A stretch of 64,000 nucleotides of DNA from Pseudomonas sp. PDM05 (GTDB lineage: Bacteria > Pseudomonadota > Gammaproteobacteria > Pseudomonadales > Pseudomonadaceae), in NCBI RefSeq assembly GCF_014851685.1, contig NZ_JACVAC010000001.1, forward strand, positions 124,001-188,000, written 5' to 3'. Within the stretch, counting starts at the first letter, position 1. Each line of letters opens with the position of its first letter. A model generated the notes under the pieces. It was not told where the DNA came from, did no database searches, and worked only from the letters and a program-made list of their open reading frames with translations. Positions 43,782 to 55,083 of this stretch are shown here, piece by piece. Both the position numbers and the translations under genes were made by a program.

Positions 43782-44384
43782 ATGATCCATCACGTCGTGG
43801 GGCTGTTTACCCATCCTGACCAGGAATGGCGGGAAATCCGTGGCGATAAAGAAGAAAGCATCGGCCACATGTACCTCACTCACACGCTGATTCTCGCGGC
43901 GATCCCCGCCGTATCAGCCTTTATCGGCACCACCCGGGTCGGCTGGGTCATCGGCAACCGCTCGCCCGTGATGTTGACTCAGGAAAGCGCCCTGTGGATG
44001 ACCATCATGTCGTACGCGGCCATGCTCGCCGGCGTGGCGGTGATGGGCGCCTTCATCCATTGGATGGCCCGTACCTACGACGCCAACCCCAGCATGTCGC
44101 GCTGCGTCGCGTTTGCCACCTATACCGCGACACCGCTGTTTATCGGCGGGCTGGCGGCGCTGTACCCGCACATGTGGCTGGGCATGGTCGTGGGCACGGC
44201 GGCGATCTGCTACACGGTGTACCTGCTGTATGTGGGGCTGCCGACGTTCATGAACATCGATCCGGACGAGGGCTTCCTGTTTTCCAGCTCGGTGCTGGCC
44301 GTGGGCCTGGTGGTGCTGGTGGCAATCATGGCGTTTACCGTGATCGTCTGGGGCTTGGGCGTTGGGCCTATCTATACCAATTGA
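43782..44384 (+). CDS. Yip1 family inner-membrane protein
   Basis: A 200-aa protein with five predicted membrane segments (about 30-48, 65-88, 105-122, 128-148, 165-190) and the Yip1-type N-terminus MIHHVVGLFTHPDQEWREIR. It is not known which process it serves in Pseudomonas. The ATG at 43782 has a CAGGAG site and is preferred to one nine codons earlier. Confidence 0.85.
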   Translation: MIHHVVGLFTHPDQEWREIRGDKEESIGHMYLTHTLILAAIPAVSAFIGTTRVGWVIGNRSPVMLTQESALWMTIMSYAAMLAGVAVMGAFIHWMARTYDANPSMSRCVAFATYTATPLFIGGLAALYPHMWLGMVVGTAAICYTVYLLYVGLPTFMNIDPDEGFLFSSSVLAVGLVVLVAIMAFTVIVWGLGVGPIYTN

Positions 44385-44512
44385 GCGTTTCAGACCGTGA
44401 GCAAGGCCACCGCAAGGTGGCTTTGTGCGTTATGCATGACCATTCGGCGCCTGAACCATTCGGAAACACACGGCGTTGCGGCATACTGGGCGCCTCTGGA
44501 GATAGGTACAGC

Positions 44513-45007
44513 ATGCCCGAGCAACTCAATACCCGCGTCGAAGATTGTTTCCTGCAAGCCGAATCCTTTTTCAAACGAAGCTTCAAACGCCCCCAGGTCA
44601 GCCTCAAGCTGCGGGGCCAGAAGGCCGGTGTCGCGCATTTGCACGAGAACCTGCTGCGCTTCAACCCCCAGCTGTACCGTGAAAACAGCCAGCATTTCCT
44701 GAAACAGACGGTGGCCCATGAAGTGGCGCACCTGATTGCCCACCAATTGTTTGGCGAACGCATCCAGCCCCATGGCGAAGAATGGCAATTGATCATGCGC
44801 GGGGTGTACGAACTGCCGCCGGACCGTTGCCATACGTATGCGGTAAAGCGGCGTCAGGTGACGCGGTATATCTACCGCTGCCCGTGTGCGGACAGTGACT
44901 TTCCCTTTTCGTCACAGCGCCATGGGTTGGTGGCTCAGGGGCGGCGGTATTTGTGTCGGCGCTGTCGGCAGACCTTGGTGTTTACCGGGGAGACGCGGGT
45001 GGAGTGA
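44513..45007 (+). CDS. sprT: SprT family zinc metalloprotease-like protein
   Basis: A 164-aa protein with HEVAHLIAHQLFG (zinc-binding HExxH, residues about 66-78) and a C-terminal zinc ribbon with CPC near 125 and CRRC near 151. SprT-like proteases in eukaryotes cleave DNA-protein crosslinks; the bacterial role is unclear. A longer frame starting in the Yip1 gene is a shadow of that gene. Confidence 0.92.
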   Translation: MPEQLNTRVEDCFLQAESFFKRSFKRPQVSLKLRGQKAGVAHLHENLLRFNPQLYRENSQHFLKQTVAHEVAHLIAHQLFGERIQPHGEEWQLIMRGVYELPPDRCHTYAVKRRQVTRYIYRCPCADSDFPFSSQRHGLVAQGRRYLCRRCRQTLVFTGETRVE

Positions 45008-45014
45008 AGGCCTC

Positions 45015-45100
45015 TTCGCGAGCAAGTCCACTCCCACATTGGATCGGTGATCGACATGACAACCCGGCCAAATGTGGGAGCGGGCTTGCCCGCGAAGGCG
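45015..45100. repeat. REP pair between sprT and CoA-transferase gene
   Basis: TTCGCGAGCAAGTCCACTCCCACATT (45015..45040; given here in 26 nt only by its ends TTCGCGAGCAAG and CTCCCACATT) and AATGTGGGAGCGGGCTTG at 45071 form an inverted pair around a 30-nt spacer. Confidence 0.85.
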
Positions 45101-45109
45101 CCGGATCAG

Positions 45110-46291
45110 TCAACCAATAACCCTGGCCTGCCGCAAAGCCTCAATACGCTGAATACTGAAGCCCAACTCAGCCAACACTTCATCGCTGTGCGCGCCCACC
45201 GCCCCGCCAATATGCCGAGGCGCTGGCAACCCCTCCGAGAACTTCAACGGACACGCCAACTGCAGCTGGGTCGAACCATCGCCCCGGGGCACCTGCCTCA
45301 ACAATTCCCGCGCCTTCAACTGGGGATGCTCAAGCGCCTCACTCAAACTCAACACGGGTTCGACGCAGGCATCCACCTCGGCAAATAACGCGCACAGCTC
45401 CTCAAAACTGCGTTTCTCAAACTCAACCTGCAAAGCCTGCTTGAGCACTTTTTGCCGCTCCGGCTCCGGCGACAAGCCTTGAGCCGCCAACTCCGGCCGT
45501 CCCAGCGCCGCACACAGCGACTGCATGAAAGCCGGCTCCAGACTGCCCACCGACATCCATCGCCCATCCCGGGTCCGATAGTAATCGTAGAAACTGCCAC
45601 CGTTGAGCACGTGGTTTTCCCACGCCGGCTCCACCCCGCACGCCAGGTAGCCCGCTGCCGCCATGGCGTTAAGGCTGAAGGAGCAATCGGTCATGCTCAC
45701 GTCCAGATATTGCCCCACCCCGCTCTGCTGCCGCGCAATCACTGCCGCGAGCAACCCCACCACCGCATGCAACGAGCCACCGCCCACATCCGCCAACTGC
45801 ACGCCCAACGGCAGCGGCCCACTGTCCTGGCGCCCGGTGTAGCTGGCCACACCGGACAACGCCAGGTAGTTGATGTCATGCCCGGCGCGGTCCTTGTAGG
45901 GGCCGGTCTGACCGTAGCCGGTGATCGACACATAAATCAGCCGGGGGTTGATCGCCTTCAGCGCTTCATACCCCAGGCCCAGGCGCTCCATGACCCCGGG
46001 GCGGAACTGTTCGAGGACAATGTCGTAGTCCTTGACCAGCGCCCGCACGATCTCCAGCGCCTCGGCTTGCTTGAGGTCCAGGGCCAGGCTGCGCTTATTG
46101 CGATTGAGGTAGGCGTGGCTCGCCGAAGTCCCCCGGTCATGGGGCGGCAGCACCCGCAGCAAGTCCATGCGCGTTGGCGATTCGATGCGCAGCACCTCGG
46201 CGCCCATGTCCGCGAGCATCAAGGATGCAAACGGGCCAGGCAGCAAGGTGGAGAAATCCAACACTTTGAGGGACGCCAAGGGACCTGACAT
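45110..46291 (-). CDS. CaiB/BaiF family CoA-transferase (class III)
   Basis: A 393-aa family III CoA-transferase or racemase. Signatures: VLDFSTLLPGPFASLMLADM, the KRSLALDLKQAEALEIVRAL region and ISITGYGQTGPYKDRAGHDI with the catalytic Asp in GHDINYLALSG. Close to alpha-methylacyl-CoA racemase-like members. Substrate cannot be told from the sequence or from neighbours. Confidence 0.92.
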   Translation of the reverse strand: MSGPLASLKVLDFSTLLPGPFASLMLADMGAEVLRIESPTRMDLLRVLPPHDRGTSASHAYLNRNKRSLALDLKQAEALEIVRALVKDYDIVLEQFRPGVMERLGLGYEALKAINPRLIYVSITGYGQTGPYKDRAGHDINYLALSGVASYTGRQDSGPLPLGVQLADVGGGSLHAVVGLLAAVIARQQSGVGQYLDVSMTDCSFSLNAMAAAGYLACGVEPAWENHVLNGGSFYDYYRTRDGRWMSVGSLEPAFMQSLCAALGRPELAAQGLSPEPERQKVLKQALQVEFEKRSFEELCALFAEVDACVEPVLSLSEALEHPQLKARELLRQVPRGDGSTQLQLACPLKFSEGLPAPRHIGGAVGAHSDEVLAELGFSIQRIEALRQARVIG

Positions 46292-46448
46292 GGGCACTCC
46301 AATTCCGTTTCGATTGCCCACAGACTAGGCAGCCTTGGTCCTACGGGCAATCGTCAGAACGATCAGCAACAGTGACCGTTTTGATCACGGCGGGCTTTTT
46401 CCTGGCGGCGGCTTTATCATTGGCCCACGTTTGCTTGCCGAGTGTGCC

Positions 46449-46841
46449 ATGAAGTTTGCGATAGCCCTGTTTTCCGCGGCCCACGCGCCCTCCTCGCGCC
46501 GCGCCTTGCTGTTCGCCCAGGCGGCGTTGGCCGGTGGGCATGAGATTGTGCGGCTGTTTTTCTACCAGGACGGCGTGTACAGCGCGTCCAATAACATCGT
46601 CACCCCGCAGGATGAGCAGGACATCGCCCGCCAATGGCGTGAGTTTGTCAGCCAGCACCAGCTCGACGGCGTGGTATGCATCGCCGCCGCCCTGCGTCGC
46701 GGGGTGCTCAACACCGAGGAGGCCACGCGTTATCAGCGCAGCGCGGTCAACCTCGATGCACCGTGGGCGTTGTCTGGCCTTGGGCAACTGCACGACGCCG
46801 CACAAACCGCCGACCGCCTGATCTGCTTTGGAGGGCCGTGA
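46449..46841 (+). CDS. tusD: Sulfurtransferase TusD
   Basis: A 130-aa DsrE-fold subunit of TusBCD. The active-site Cys is in LDGVVCIAAALRRG (about residue 78). TusBCD passes sulfur from TusA to TusE for 2-thiouridine at tRNA position 34. The ATG at 46449 was chosen because the upstream open frame is not conserved. First gene of tusDCBE. Confidence 0.95.
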   Translation: MKFAIALFSAAHAPSSRRALLFAQAALAGGHEIVRLFFYQDGVYSASNNIVTPQDEQDIARQWREFVSQHQLDGVVCIAAALRRGVLNTEEATRYQRSAVNLDAPWALSGLGQLHDAAQTADRLICFGGP

Positions 46842-46842
46842 G

Positions 46843-47193
46843 ATGTCCAAATCCCTGTTGGTGATCAGCCGCCAGGCACCGTGGTCCGGGCCGAGTGCAC
46901 GGGAAGCGCTGGATATCGTGCTGGCCGGTGGCGCGTTCGATTTGCCCATCGGTTTGTTGTTCATGGATGACGGCGTGTTCCAGCTCGCACCGCACCAGAA
47001 CGCCAAGGCCGTGCAACAAAAGGACCTCAGTGCCAACCTGCAGGCCTTGGGGCTGTTCGGTATCGACGATGTATTTGTCTGCCGCCACAGCATGGCCGTG
47101 CGTGGCCTGACGCCGCCCACCGAGGCGCAACCATTGAGCAACGAGGCGATTTCCCAATTGATTGACCGTTACGACCAGGTGATTACCCTCTGA
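46843..47193 (+). CDS. tusC: TusC
   Basis: A 116-aa DsrF-like subunit: MSKSLLVISRQAPWSGPSAR, GLLFMDDGVFQLAPHQNAKA and GIDDVFVCRHSMAVRGL. It forms the TusBCD heterohexamer. It starts 1 nt after the tusD stop; the stop overlaps tusB. Confidence 0.95.
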   Translation: MSKSLLVISRQAPWSGPSAREALDIVLAGGAFDLPIGLLFMDDGVFQLAPHQNAKAVQQKDLSANLQALGLFGIDDVFVCRHSMAVRGLTPPTEAQPLSNEAISQLIDRYDQVITL

Positions 47194-47471
47194 TGTCGAC
47201 TTTACATGTGGTATCTCACTCGCCGTTTTCCGACAGTCGCCTCGACAGCTGCCTGCGCATCTGCGGCGCCGAGGACGCGATCTTGCTGTGCGGCGATGGC
47301 GCCTACGGGCTGCACGCCCCCGCCCTGCATACCAAGGGTGTGAAGGTGTTTGTGCTGGCCGAAGACATGCAGGCGCGCAACCTGCCATTACCCGACTGGG
47401 CCGACAGCGTGGACTATCCCGGCTTCGTGCAACTGTCTATCGACTATGACAAGGTCAACAGCTGGCTATGA
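47193..47471 (+). CDS. tusB: TusB
   Basis: A 92-aa DsrH-like protein: MSTLHVVSHSPFSDSRLDSC and LLCGDGAYGLHAPALHTKGV. Structural subunit of TusBCD. The start codon overlaps the tusC stop. Confidence 0.94.
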   Translation: MSTLHVVSHSPFSDSRLDSCLRICGAEDAILLCGDGAYGLHAPALHTKGVKVFVLAEDMQARNLPLPDWADSVDYPGFVQLSIDYDKVNSWL

Positions 47472-47803
47472 ACACCTTGACCGTAGGCGAACGCACCTAT
47501 GAGTTGGACAAGGACGGCTACCTCGTCGACTTGAACGACTGGTCCACAGAAGTCGCCAGCGCCCTGGCTGCCGCCGAAGCGCTCGATCTGACGCCCGACC
47601 ACTGGGAAATCCTCGAATTGCTGCGCGGCTTCTACGCCGAGTTCCAACTGTCCCCGGCAACGCGCCCGCTGATCAAGTACACCGCCTTGAAGCTGGGCCC
47701 GGAAAAGGGCAACAGCCTGCACCTCAACAAACTGTTCAACGGCACTCCCGCCAAACTCGCCGCCAAGCTGGCGGGCCTGCCCAGGCCGACGAATTGCTTA
47801 TGA
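47468..47803 (+). CDS. tusE: TusE (DsrC family)
   Basis: A 111-aa DsrC-type sulfur carrier. The family pattern DKDGYLVDLNDWSTEVASAL and the penultimate Cys in PRPTNCL are present; that Cys receives sulfur from TusD and delivers it to MnmA. ATGA overlap with tusB and with the next gene. Confidence 0.95.
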   Translation: MNTLTVGERTYELDKDGYLVDLNDWSTEVASALAAAEALDLTPDHWEILELLRGFYAEFQLSPATRPLIKYTALKLGPEKGNSLHLNKLFNGTPAKLAAKLAGLPRPTNCL

Positions 47804-48801
47804 CCGACTTTGCCCCGCTGACCCTCGAAACTCCCGCCGAACACCCGTTTGCGCTATTCGTGCGCATCCTGGGCAAAGGCAAGCGCGGCGCGCGCAATCT
47901 CACCCGTGAGGAAGCCCGCGAAGCCATGGGCATGCTGCTCGACGAAAAAGTCGAAGACACCCAGCTCGGCGCGTTCCTGATGTTGCTGCGCCACAAGGAA
48001 GAAAGCCCGGAAGAACTCGCCGGTTTCACCGAAGCCGTGCGCGAACGCCTCAACGCCCCGGCGCTGAACGTCGACGTGGACTGGCCGACCTACGCCGGCA
48101 AGAAGCGCCACCTGCCGTGGTTTCTGCTGGCGGCCAAGTGCCTCGCGCAAAATGGCGTACGCATCCTCATGCACGGCGGCGGCGCGCATACCGCGGGCCG
48201 GTTGTACACCGAGCAACTGCTGGCAACCTTGCAGATCCCGCTTTGCCGCAACTGGCAGCAGGTCGAAAGCGCTTACCAACACGGGAACCTGGCATTTATC
48301 CCGCTGGGCGACTGGGCGCCACAACTGCAACGCATGATCGACCTGCGCAACACCCTCGGCCTGCGTTCGCCGATCCACTCCCTGGCGCGTCTGCTCAACC
48401 CGCTGAATGCACGCCTGGGCCTGCAAAGCATTTTCCACCCCGGCTACCAGGGCGTGCACCGCGATGCCAGCGGCCTGCTCGGCGACAATGTGATCGTGGT
48501 GAAGGGCGACGGCGGCGAGATCGAGATCAACCCCGACAGCGCCAGCCACCTCTACGGCACCACCGGCGGCAAGAGCTGGGACGAGGAGTGGCCCGCCCTC
48601 TCCGCCCAACGCCACGTCAAACCGGCGACCCTGGAGCCTGAGCATTTGAAGGCGCTGTGGCGCGGTGAAGTCGAGGACAGCTACCCGCAACTGGCGCTGA
48701 TCGCCACCATGGCGCTGGCCTTGCGCGGTCTTGGCCATTCGCGGGAGCAGGCTTTCGTGTTGGCCCAGCAGTACTGGGACGCACGGAACAAATCGATTTA
48801 A
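47800..48801 (+). CDS. ybiB: TrpD2/YbiB-like anthranilate phosphoribosyltransferase family protein
   Basis: A 333-aa glycosyltransferase-fold protein like YbiB: FVRILGKGKRGARNLTREEA, then GARMLLDEKVEDTQLG-type GMLLDEKVEDTQLGAFLMLL and the PRPP-like region RILMHGGGAHTAGRLYTEQL. YbiB binds nucleic acids and is regulated by SOS in E. coli. It is coupled to tusE, as in P. aeruginosa. Confidence 0.88.
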   Translation: MTDFAPLTLETPAEHPFALFVRILGKGKRGARNLTREEAREAMGMLLDEKVEDTQLGAFLMLLRHKEESPEELAGFTEAVRERLNAPALNVDVDWPTYAGKKRHLPWFLLAAKCLAQNGVRILMHGGGAHTAGRLYTEQLLATLQIPLCRNWQQVESAYQHGNLAFIPLGDWAPQLQRMIDLRNTLGLRSPIHSLARLLNPLNARLGLQSIFHPGYQGVHRDASGLLGDNVIVVKGDGGEIEINPDSASHLYGTTGGKSWDEEWPALSAQRHVKPATLEPEHLKALWRGEVEDSYPQLALIATMALALRGLGHSREQAFVLAQQYWDARNKSI

Positions 48802-48889
48802 TCGATAATTCACCCGCAGTCTTTGCGCTTTTAAATCGAACCCATCCCTTTAGACTGGGCTCCAACGCTTATTAGTTGAGGAGCCAGTC

Positions 48890-49885
48890 ATGGGTTTGCT
48901 GATCGAAGGACGCTGGAAAGACCAGTGGTACGAAAGTAGCGCAGATGGCGCTTTCCAACGTGAACAGGCGCAGCGCCGCCACTGGGTGACTGCCGACGGT
49001 TCGCCCGGGCCGAGTGGCGAGGGTGGATTCAAGGCCGAAGCCGGTCGCTACCACCTCTACGTGTCCCTCGCCTGCCCTTGGGCCCATCGCACCCTGATCA
49101 TGCGCAAGCTCAAGGGCCTGGAAAGCCTGATCGATGTGTCCGTGGTCAGCTGGTTGATGCTGGAAAACGGCTGGACCTTCGACAAGGCCCACGGCTCCAG
49201 CGGCGACGCCCTCGACGGTTTTGCCTTCATGCATCAGCGCTACACCGCCGATACCGCCGACTACACCGGCCGGGTGACGGTGCCCGTTCTGTGGGACAAG
49301 AAGCTCAAGCGTATCGTCAGTAATGAATCGGCGGAAATCATCCGCATGTTCAACAGCGCGTTCAATGGGCTGACCGGCAACACCCTGGACTTCTACCCCG
49401 AGGCGCTACGCCCGAGCATCGACGCACTGAACGAACGCATCTACCCGGCCGTGAACAACGGCGTGTATCGCGCAGGCTTTGCCACTTCGCAGCAGGCATA
49501 CGAAAGTGCGTTTGATGATGTGTTTGCCGAATTGGATCATCTGGAGCAGCACCTGAGCGACCATCGCTACCTGGCCGGCGAGTTCCTGACCGAAGCGGAT
49601 GTGCGCCTGTTTACCACGCTGATCCGTTTTGATGCGGTGTATTACGGGCACTTCAAATGCAATCTGCGGCGGATTGCGGATTATCCGAACTTGTCGAACT
49701 GGCTGCGGGAGTTGTATCAGTGGCCCGGAGTGGCCGAGACGGTGGATTTTGCGCATATCAAGGGGCATTACTACGCCAGTCACCGCACGATCAATCCGAC
49801 GGGGATTGTGCCCAAAGGCCCGTTGCAAGTATTTGATACCCCGCATGATCGCTTGAAATTGAAGGGCAACGCAGTTTGGAGCTGA
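48890..49885 (+). CDS. Glutathionyl-hydroquinone reductase (YqjG/Xi-class GST)
   Basis: A 331-aa enzyme with the CPWAH active site in YVSLACPWAHRTLIMRKLKG (Cys about 63) and the C-terminal helical GST domain (ADVRLFTTLIRFDAVYYGHF). It reduces glutathionyl-hydroquinones. The start has GAGGAG site. Confidence 0.94.
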   Translation: MGLLIEGRWKDQWYESSADGAFQREQAQRRHWVTADGSPGPSGEGGFKAEAGRYHLYVSLACPWAHRTLIMRKLKGLESLIDVSVVSWLMLENGWTFDKAHGSSGDALDGFAFMHQRYTADTADYTGRVTVPVLWDKKLKRIVSNESAEIIRMFNSAFNGLTGNTLDFYPEALRPSIDALNERIYPAVNNGVYRAGFATSQQAYESAFDDVFAELDHLEQHLSDHRYLAGEFLTEADVRLFTTLIRFDAVYYGHFKCNLRRIADYPNLSNWLRELYQWPGVAETVDFAHIKGHYYASHRTINPTGIVPKGPLQVFDTPHDRLKLKGNAVWS

Positions 49886-49915
49886 TCCGGGCTGCTCGCT
49901 GAACTTGAAGGCCTC

Positions 49916-49980
49916 ATCGCGGGCAAGCCCGCTCCCACATGGAATGCGATCCCCTGTGGGAGCGGGCTTGCCCGCGATGC
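49916..49980. repeat. REP pair after the hydroquinone reductase gene
   Basis: ATCGCGGGCAAGCCCGCTCC at 49916 is mirrored by GTGGGAGCGGGCTTGCCCGC ending near 49978, an inverted pair with about 10-nt spacer. Confidence 0.88.
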
Positions 49981-49989
49981 TTTTAGGTT

Positions 49990-51384
49990 TCAGACCTGGG
50001 ACTGGGCGCCTTCAAACCACTTGAGCTTCTCGCGCAACACCACCACTTCACCGACGATCACCAGTGTCGGCGCATGCACTTCATGCTCCGCCACCATGCG
50101 CGGCAAGTCGGCCAGGGTGCCGGTAAACACCCGCTGGTTGGACGTTGTGCCTTGCTGGATCAACGCCGCCGGGGTATCGGCTGCGCGTCCATGCTTGATC
50201 AGCTGTTCGCAGATGATCGGCAAGCCGATCAAGCCCATGTAGAACACCAGGGTCTGCGACGGCCCCACCAGGTCATGCCAGGGCAGGTCCGAAGTCCCGT
50301 CCTTCAAATGCCCGGTGATGAAGCGTACCGACTGCGCATAGTCGCGGTGAGTCAGCGGAATCCCGGCATACGCCGCGCAGCCGCTGGCCGCCGTGATGCC
50401 CGGCACCACTTGGAACGGGATGCCGTGGGCCGCCAATTCTTCGATTTCTTCGCCACCACGGCCAAAGATGAACGGGTCGCCACCTTTAAGGCGCAACACG
50501 CGCTTGCCTTGCTTGGCCAAGTCCACCAATTGCTGGTTGATCTGGTCCTGGGGCACGGCGTGGTCGGCGCGACGCTTGCCGACGTATACGCGCTCGGCAT
50601 CACGGCGGCACAGTTCGAGAATCGCTGGCGCGACGAGGCGGTCGTACAGCACCACATCGGCTTGCTGCATCAGGCGCAGTGCGCGGAAGGTCAACAGGTC
50701 CGGGTCACCAGGACCGGCGCCCACCAGGTAAACCTCACCCGGCGCATGGGGCGGCTTGCCGTTGACTTTCTCCACCAACAAACGCTCGGCTTCAGCACCC
50801 TGCCCGGCCAATTGGCGATCGGCAATCGGGCCCTGGAACACCTCTTCCCAGAACGCGCGACGTTGCTGCACATCCGGGTACAAACCTTTGACCTGGGCAC
50901 GAAAGCGCGCCGCCAACCCGGCCAATTGGCCGTAGGTGGACGGAATCCAGGTTTCCAGCTTGGCCCGGATCAGCCGCGCCAGTACCGGCGCATCGCCGCC
51001 ACTGGACACCGCGATCACCAAGGGCGAGCGGTCGACAATCGCCGGGAAGATCACGCTGCACAAGGCTGGCGCGTCCACCACATTGACCGGCACGCAACGG
51101 CGCTTGGCGTCGCTGGACACTTGCGCGTTCAGTGGCTCGTCGTCCGTTGCCGCGATGATCAGGGTGCAACCGTCGAGGTCGGCCTCCTGATAACCGCGCA
51201 AAATCAGTTCCCCGCCACTGCCCAGTACCAACTCGCGGAGTTGGTCTTCGATCTGGGGAGCAACCACCCGCAGCAACGCACCGGCGTCGGCCAGCAGCCG
51301 GGATTTGCGCAAGGCAATCTCCCCGCCACCGACGACCAACACACGACTGCCGCGCAGGTTATGAAACAGCGGCAGAAATTCCAT
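49990..51384 (-). CDS. cysG: Siroheme synthase CysG
   Basis: A 464-aa trifunctional enzyme. The N-terminal dehydrogenase/ferrochelatase has [20 protein letters not shown] and the C-terminal SAM-dependent uroporphyrinogen methyltransferase has [38 protein letters not shown] and [20 protein letters not shown]. It makes siroheme for sulfite and nitrite reductases. It starts immediately after the serS stop. Confidence 0.97.
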   Translation of the reverse strand: MEFLPLFHNLRGSRVLVVGGGEIALRKSRLLADAGALLRVVAPQIEDQLRELVLGSGGELILRGYQEADLDGCTLIIAATDDEPLNAQVSSDAKRRCVPVNVVDAPALCSVIFPAIVDRSPLVIAVSSGGDAPVLARLIRAKLETWIPSTYGQLAGLAARFRAQVKGLYPDVQQRRAFWEEVFQGPIADRQLAGQGAEAERLLVEKVNGKPPHAPGEVYLVGAGPGDPDLLTFRALRLMQQADVVLYDRLVAPAILELCRRDAERVYVGKRRADHAVPQDQINQQLVDLAKQGKRVLRLKGGDPFIFGRGGEEIEELAAHGIPFQVVPGITAASGCAAYAGIPLTHRDYAQSVRFITGHLKDGTSDLPWHDLVGPSQTLVFYMGLIGLPIICEQLIKHGRAADTPAALIQQGTTSNQRVFTGTLADLPRMVAEHEVHAPTLVIVGEVVVLREKLKWFEGAQSQV

Positions 51385-53055
<1,671 letters not shown>

Positions 53056-53056
<1 letters not shown>

Positions 53057-54378
53057 TACTTTCTCCGCTGTTTGGGGCTGAGTCGATCAAGTTGGGCGAG
53101 GTGATTGAGCTTTTCCCCGATCTTCAGCTCCAGGCCACGGGGCACCGGCTGATAGAGCGCCAGCGGTTCAAGCGCGTCGGGGAAGTAATCTTCGCCGGCC
53201 GCATAGGCGTCTGGCTCATCATGGGCGTAGCGGTATTCATCACCGTAGCCCAATTGTTTCATCAGCTTGGTCGGCGCGTTGCGCAGGTGCAGCGGCACTT
53301 CCAGGGAGCCGTATTCGGCGGCGGCGCGCAGGGCGGACTTGAAGCCCATATACACCGCGTTGCTTTTTGGCGCACAGGCCAGGTAGGTGATGGCCTGGGC
53401 CACCGCCAGCTCGCCTTCCGGGCTGCCGAGGCGCTCCTGCACCTCCCACGCCGCCAGACACAAGCTCAGCGCCCGCGGGTCGGCGTTGCCGATGTCTTCA
53501 CTGGCCATGCGCACGACGCGACGCGCGAGGTACAACGGGTCGCAACCACCGTCGATCATGCGCGCGAACCAGTACAGCGCACCGTCCGGGTTGGAACCGC
53601 GTACGGATTTATGCAGCGCGGAAATCTGGTCGTAGAACGCTTCACCGCCCTTATCGAAGCGTCGGCGCGTGTCGCCGAGCAGGCTTTGCAGCAGGTCGAC
53701 GCCAATCTCGCTGCCGTCTTCGGCCAGGTCGGAGGCGTTTTCCAGCAGGTTGAGGAAACGGCGCCCATCACCATCGGCGGCAGTGAGCAGGATCTTGAAG
53801 CCTTCGTCGCTGACACTCAGCCGGCGCTTACCCAGGCCCTTGTCTTCGCTCAAGGCACGGTGCAGCAGCTTTTGCATCGCCGCTTCGTCCAGGCTCTTGA
53901 GCACATAGACCCGCGCCCGCGACAGCAAGGCATTGTTCAATTCGAATGAAGGGTTCTCGGTGGTGGCGCCGATAAAGATCAGCGTGCCGTCTTCCACATA
54001 TGGCAGGAACGCGTCCTGCTGCGACTTGTTGAAGCGATGCACTTCGTCGACGAACAGGATGGTGCGCTTGCCGTATTGCCCGGCCTGCTGTTTGGCGACG
54101 TCGACGGCCTGGCGGATCTCCTTGACCCCGGCGAGTACCGCCGAGACCGTTTCGAAGTGCGCATCCGAGACTTTCGCCAGCAACCGCGCCAGGGTGGTCT
54201 TACCCACCCCTGGCGGGCCCCAGAAGATCATCGAATGCAGCGCACCTTGCTCCAGGGCTTCGCGCAGGGGCTTGCCGCGAGCGAGCAGGTGTTCCTGGCC
54301 GACGTACTCATCCAGGTTGGTCGAGCGCAAGCGCGCGGCCAGGGGTTGAGCAATCGGGTCACTTCGAAACAAGTCCAT
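53056..54378 (-). CDS. rarA: Replication-associated recombination protein RarA
   Basis: A 440-aa AAA ATPase: Walker [17 protein letters not shown] (about 53-68), Walker [12 protein letters not shown], sensor [18 protein letters not shown] and the C-terminal MgsA/RarA tetramerisation part ([20 protein letters not shown]). It acts at stalled forks. Confidence 0.96.
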
Positions 54379-54405
54379 GGGCAGCGTTTGAAACCTCTGG
54401 GCAGA

Positions 54406-55029
54406 TTATTCCTGGATCACGTCGGCACCCTTGGGGATGTCGAACTTGAACTTGGATGCGGCGACCGGCTCGTTGGCCTTGACCCCGGAGAACAGGATGT
54501 CGGTGCGCTGGCCGACGCTGTCGATCAGACGCATGTTGTTGATCACGCCGTTGCCGAACGACAGGTGCAGGCTGTCGAACAGCGTGTCCTTGGATTTTGG
54601 CTTGAGGGTGAACTCGATCACGTTGCTGGTCTGCTTGGAGGTGATCTCGAAGCTGTCGCTGATCTTCGACACATCGCCCGACAACAGCAGCGCCGGGGTC
54701 TGGTTCAGGCGCGGGTCGAGCTTCTTGATGGTTACCTGCTCCAGGTCCGGGTCCCACAGGGTGACTTTCTGGCCGTCGGAGACAATGGTCTGCTCGTTCG
54801 GCGCGTCGGTTTTCCAGAAGAACAGGCCAGGACGCTGCACGGCCATTTCGCCAGCGGTTTCCTGCAATTGGGTGCCGCCGCCGTCCAGGGTCAGCTGGGA
54901 GAAACGCGCGGTCAGGGTCTTGGATTTGTCCAACAGGTTGGTCAGGCTGGCGACCGAGGCCGGATCGGCGTGCGCCGAAACAGCAGTCAGGGCCAGTGCC
55001 GGCAACAACAGCATGCGGATAAGACGCAT
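54406..55029 (-). CDS. lolA: Outer-membrane lipoprotein carrier protein LolA
   Basis: A 207-aa periplasmic chaperone with signal peptide [25 protein letters not shown] (cleavage after AHA, about residue 20) and the LolA segments [18 protein letters not shown] and [20 protein letters not shown]. It shuttles lipoproteins from LolCDE to LolB. The start at 55029 is preferred over one 15 codons upstream. Confidence 0.96.
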   Translation of the reverse strand: MRLIRMLLLPALALTAVSAHADPASVASLTNLLDKSKTLTARFSQLTLDGGGTQLQETAGEMAVQRPGLFFWKTDAPNEQTIVSDGQKVTLWDPDLEQVTIKKLDPRLNQTPALLLSGDVSKISDSFEITSKQTSNVIEFTLKPKSKDTLFDSLHLSFGNGVINNMRLIDSVGQRTDILFSGVKANEPVAASKFKFDIPKGADVIQE

Positions 55030-55083
55030 GGGAGTCCTCATTGAGTAGTCAGGGCGCGCCGTGTGCTGCCACACGGCACGGGA